A stretch of DNA of 47,024 nt from an uncultured Methylococcaceae bacterium (GTDB taxonomy: Bacteria; Pseudomonadota; Gammaproteobacteria; Methylococcales; Methylococcaceae), in NCBI GenBank assembly GCA_903930145.1, contig CAIYXP010000199.1, positions 1 to 47,024 of the forward strand, in the 5' to 3' direction. The notes beneath the pieces were generated by a model. It worked only from the letters and a program-made list of their open reading frames with translations, was not told where the DNA came from and made no database searches. This document shows positions 44,571 to 47,024 of the stretch, piece after piece. The translations under genes and the position numbers were made by a program. The number at the start of each line of letters is the position of its first letter. Position 1 is the first letter of the stretch.

Positions 44571-45202
44571 TACGTTGAACCAGAACACCCGGTAAACTGC
44601 TGAAATGTCAAACTTTTACTGCCTCAGCGACAGAGTCGGGGGATTTCCTATTATTGGTTAATCCATTCGACATGCTGGTTTCTCAAAAAAACAGATGACG
44701 CATCTGACTTGCCTAAGGTTGTGGAAATCGTGATTTATTTCTGCTTGATCTTGATTAGGTGCACAATGCACCCCAACCAAGTTTTTGTCAAACAGAGCCC
44801 ACACCAAACTTTAAAGGAACTTTACAGGCAGAACCCGTGCCCCAAAAACAATGTGGAAGGGGTCGATCAAGTTGCTTCGCGGATACTTTCGGATCAGGTT
44901 CCAGCGAACGCACAGGAAAAGCACCTAAGCCAATTTCAACCTATGAGTCGTTTTTGACCAGCAAATTGATCATTCACATAAACCCTATTATATTCTATCT
45001 AGTGTCTGACAGAAAACCCAATTTTTTTATCAATTTGGCACTTTCCCCGACATCCACGATGAAATTGACGGTGTGGTAGATTGGCAAATCTTCCTCGCGT
45101 GGTGGGTTTGTGAGAATGGTTCCTGTCACGGTCGGTTTTTGGGTGCACCGGTCCCGCCCGTCTGCCCGGGGATGCCGTTTTGCCGCCGGTTGGGGCCGGT
45201 CA
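44571..45202. other. Non-coding, decayed stretch
   Basis: No intact gene is supported here. Open frames (44709-44957 and 44759-45079) have no recognisable domain and look like chance frames. The right copy of the 13-bp repeat is at 44630-44642, and a perfect palindrome GGTGCA-CAA-TGCACC lies at 44758-44772. Base composition begins to rise in GC after about 45.1 kb. Confidence 0.4.
44630..44642 (+). repeat. 13-bp direct repeat, right copy
   Basis: ACAGAGTCGGGGG, identical to 44095-44107, on the far side of the IS200-type remnant. Confidence 0.4.
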
Positions 45203-45433
45203 GGCCGCTTTTTTGTACGGCCCGCGCTTCCGCCTCGCCGCCTCGGCCTCCTGCCCCCGCAGCACGGCGCCGAGGCGCTGGAGGTTGCGCGCCACCACGG
45301 CGAGGGCGACGTAGCGCTTGAACCCGCCGATGCCGTGGTCGGGGTTGGCCCAGTCGGCGACCGCCTTGTAACCGCACATGCCGCCCAGGACTGCCCCGGC
45401 GGCGATGGCCAGTACCGTCGGCAGGGAATGCAC
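45203..45433 (-). pseudogene. Chimeric transposase fragments (ISAs1-like start plus other C-terminus)
   Basis: A 77-codon frame that seems to join two pieces. The first part (45347-45433, HSLPTVLAIAAGAVLGGMCG then YKAVADWA) resembles the N-terminal region of ISAs1-type transposases. The second (45203-45346, GGFKRYVALAVVARNLQRLG then AVLRGQEAEAARRKRG) resembles the C-terminal end of another DDE transposase. The whole is too short to act. The region is GC-rich compared with the T6SS genes. Family assignment from memory of motifs; moderate confidence. Confidence 0.5.
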
Positions 45434-45474
45434 GGTAAATTTGTTCTCCCTTTAATCATGTTGTAGCCGCCGGG

Positions 45475-45640
45475 TGGGCAAGCATTTTCTGTCATTTTCA
45501 GATAATTGAAGACCAAGCGAGTGTTCCTGTTCAGTTCCCGCATCTTCTGCGCTACGCTTGAACACTCCTTTGACTTGATGATGCCGATGGCAAAGCGGCG
45601 CAACCGGGTGATATTCTCCGGGCCGTGACAACCCCTCTGC
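45475..45640 (-). pseudogene. ISAs1-like transposase C-terminal fragment
   Basis: A stretch reading GPENITRLRRFAIGIIKSKE, then SSVAQKMRELNRNTRLVFNY and LKMTEN matches the C-terminal end of ISAs1-type (H-repeat) transposases. It lies in a longer frame whose other parts make no sense, so it is a fragment. It lies just upstream (in minus-strand reading) of an N-terminal piece of a similar transposase, suggesting two insertions or a rearranged one. Confidence 0.55.
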
Positions 45641-45984
45641 CAGCCATGATAAAACGTGTCCCCTTGCCGCACACAGGGAGCGCCGGCGACGACGGGACAA
45701 AGGCCGATATCGTTTATTAGTCTGTCACTGATAGGCATTACCGAATAATCCAACAAAGCCAAACAACGGCCATTGTTTGGCCTTGGCGGTTCGCGCGCAT
45801 TCACGCAACCCCTCCGCGCAAGCCCCCTGCCCTGCCCTTCTGAAAAGACGGTTGGAACAGCCCCGGCACCATCCTCCATACCCTATCATCATCACCGGCG
45901 AGGCAGATGCATCTTCCTGCCGTTCAGGCCGGTGCGAACGGTGGTGCCGTCCTTCCCGGCCGCAGCCAGTGTTGTCCCCTCCCC
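45641..45984. other. Stretch with no recognised gene
   Basis: GC-rich, between the transposase fragment and the antitoxin pseudogene. Overlapping frames on both strands look like chance frames; nothing recognisable was found. Confidence 0.4.
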
Positions 45985-46268
45985 CATGGACGCCAACCCG
46001 GTGATGAGCACCGGGGGCCGGTCGGGAAACTCCGCCACCAAGTGCAATTCGCCACCTATCGCCCGCACAATAGCCCCGCAACGTCGAAAGCAACAAGTCG
46101 CTGCGCTTTTCCATGCGCACTTTCCTGCCCCACGCCGAAAACATGAGCTAGGTGGTCCTGGGTGAGCGCCGACGCCTGACGCAAATCGCACATGGACTTT
46201 TCCCCGGCAATCAGGGCCACCACCGTCATCAGATGCCTCGCCTGAGGTCGCCAATCATAGCCCAGCAC
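45985..46268 (-). pseudogene. XRE-family antitoxin-like regulator, frameshifted
   Basis: Three frames together spell a short XRE (HigA-like) regulator. Frame one gives AGEKSMCDLRQASALTQDHL then AHVFGVGQES (to about 46119). Frame two gives MEKRSDLLLSTLRGY (46114-46070). Frame three gives VRAIGGELHLVAEFPDRPPV and LITGL (46068-45985). Such regulators normally read ...VGQxxVSRIEKRSDLLLSTLRGYVxAMGGxLxLVAEFPDRPPV, so two small frameshifts (near 46115 and 46069) break the gene. No toxin partner was found next to it. It may be a relic of a toxin-antitoxin pair. Confidence 0.7.
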
Positions 46269-46329
46269 TGGACGAGTCTAACGCAGCTTAAATTGACTAT
46301 TGATTGCTACCCGCCCTCCCCTGCCCGCC

Positions 46330-47024
46330 TTATTTCCCATCGGGCTGCGGATCATGCGCGGTATAAGAGATTAAACCCATCCGCTTACCGACCTGCCAGC
46401 GGCGCACGGTTTCCTGAGGGTAGCCGAAATTGGCCTCTAACCACTCATTTTCATTGTTAGCCTCCAGAATTGGGCTGTTCAGAGCTTTGCCACCCTGCTC
46501 ACTGATGTCTGCATCCTCCCCGCAGAGGTAAAGCACCAGCGACACCAATGGCTCTAAGCTGTCTGCCATGGATGCACTCGCATTTCCCGGGGATGTGCCG
46601 GAAAATCGCCCACCGCCCATGGACTGCATTCGGGCCGCCTTTGTCGCTCGCGACACCGCCACGTCCAGCGCATCGGCATCCAGGCGGACAGGATATGGAT
46701 ACAACCCCTCTTCGCAGTCAAGCAACAGCCGCAATGTCGCCCTCCCCTCTTCGGTGTCCCATTCCATATGGGCGAAAAATCCGTGCAGGGACATGCCTCC
46801 CCATTCCCGCTCCGGCATCTCGATGTAAACACACCACCCCGGCAGGCGGAAGAACACTTCGCTGGAAAGCCCGCTAGAAATTTTGGTTGACATCACCATG
46901 TCGCGCACATCCGGGTAGAAGCGGTAGATGCCCCGTGTGTAGCGCCAAGTGCCGATAGCTGCCAATCGGGTCACATCGGGCAAAAGATGCGGCGGCAAAC
47001 GGGTGACACCGGCCTCCTTGCTGA
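46330..47024 (-). CDS. AcrVA2-like protein, 5' end outside the window
   Basis: At least 231 residues; the frame is open to the window edge (SKEAGVTRLPPHLLPDVTRL), so the start lies beyond 47024. Seen: GTWRYTRGIYRFYPDV, FFRLPGWCVYIEMPE, LHGFFAHMEWD, TLRLLLDCEEGLYPYPVRLD and LVSLVLYLCGEDADI. These are the hallmark segments of the broad family that includes the anti-CRISPR AcrVA2 (in which NLPDWCVYVDI and LLWLCVAEPDI are equivalents). The usual C-terminal part with the HWHGxW motif is absent; the protein ends soon after RRWQVGKRMG, so it may be truncated. Anti-CRISPR activity of this branch is not shown by homology alone. Confidence 0.65.
   Translation of the reverse strand, partial: SKEAGVTRLPPHLLPDVTRLAAIGTWRYTRGIYRFYPDVRDMVMSTKISSGLSSEVFFRLPGWCVYIEMPEREWGGMSLHGFFAHMEWDTEEGRATLRLLLDCEEGLYPYPVRLDADALDVAVSRATKAARMQSMGGGRFSGTSPGNASASMADSLEPLVSLVLYLCGEDADISEQGGKALNSPILEANNENEWLEANFGYPQETVRRWQVGKRMGLISYTAHDPQPDGK

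Noticed and set aside
44709-45079. Two overlapping plus-strand frames of about 80-106 codons
   Set aside because: No domain signatures and overlap in different frames in a decayed region.
44995-45879. 294-codon minus-strand frame
   Set aside because: Only the central part matches a transposase end; the rest is low-complexity in a GC-rich stretch, so it is not a real full-length gene.
1-47024. CRISPR arrays, rRNA, tRNA genes
   Set aside because: No regularly spaced repeats or recognisable RNA genes were seen on reading the window.

Overview
The window is a complete, gammaproteobacterial-looking type VI secretion system (T6SS) locus. All thirteen core Tss proteins are encoded, together with effector and immunity genes, a threonine-phosphorylation control set and flanking envelope-sensing modules. 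The genus cannot be fixed from the sequence. The Tss set, a sigma-54 activator downstream of clpV and a gltIJKL-type transporter fit a gammaproteobacterium. Base composition is moderate and AT-leaning up to about 45 kb, then clearly GC-richer in the last 2 kb, which is a decayed mobile-element region.

Layout. (1) 415-4709, minus strand: an OmpA-like periplasmic protein, a transmembrane Ser/Thr kinase with a DUF4384-like C-terminus, a TPR lipoprotein and a caspase-like lipoprotein. (2) 4710-5432: a divergent control region with three inverted repeats. (3) 5433-16087, plus strand: tssA-tssB-tssC-tssE-tssF-tssG-clpV(tssH) and a GAF/AAA+/Fis sigma-54 activator (VasH-like). (4) 16150-16300: two 18-bp palindromes about three helical turns apart, followed by a -24/-12 sigma-54 promoter. 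(5) 16354-26310, plus strand: hcp, vgrG, a PAAR-PD-(D/E)XK nuclease effector and its presumed immunity gene, an FHA-DUF4123 fusion, a PAAR-less Rhs with an EndoU-like C-terminus, and a small presumed immunity gene. (6) 26610-28337: a DUF4407-type membrane coiled-coil protein. (7) 37821-28389, minus strand: tagH(fha)-tssK-tssL(OmpA)-tssM-tssJ-tagF/pppA. (8) 44032-38042, minus strand: a second Ser/Thr kinase with pentapeptide repeats, a solute-binding protein fused to LysM, and gltI-gltJ-gltK-gltL. (9) 44033-47024: IS200/IS605 tnpA remnant, ISAs1-like fragments, a frameshifted XRE antitoxin and a partial AcrVA2-like gene.

How it fits together. Region 3 encodes the baseplate, sheath and recycling ATPase. 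Region 7 encodes the membrane complex, the FHA protein and the TagF-phosphatase. Region 5 is the tube, spike and cargo. The activator at the end of region 3 probably switches on hcp through the two palindromes and the sigma-54 promoter. The two kinases are paralogous (shared SxKQWxxLKQGLxxxRKxR motif before the membrane segment) and lie at opposite ends of the locus. Each is encoded with a likely peptidoglycan-binding partner: OmpA-like in one case, LysM in the other. Together with the FHA protein and the PP2C phosphatase they suggest a two-input threonine-phosphorylation pathway controlling T6SS assembly. One input appears tied to envelope state and the other to amino-acid binding. This wiring is the most interesting feature of the window and is an inference.
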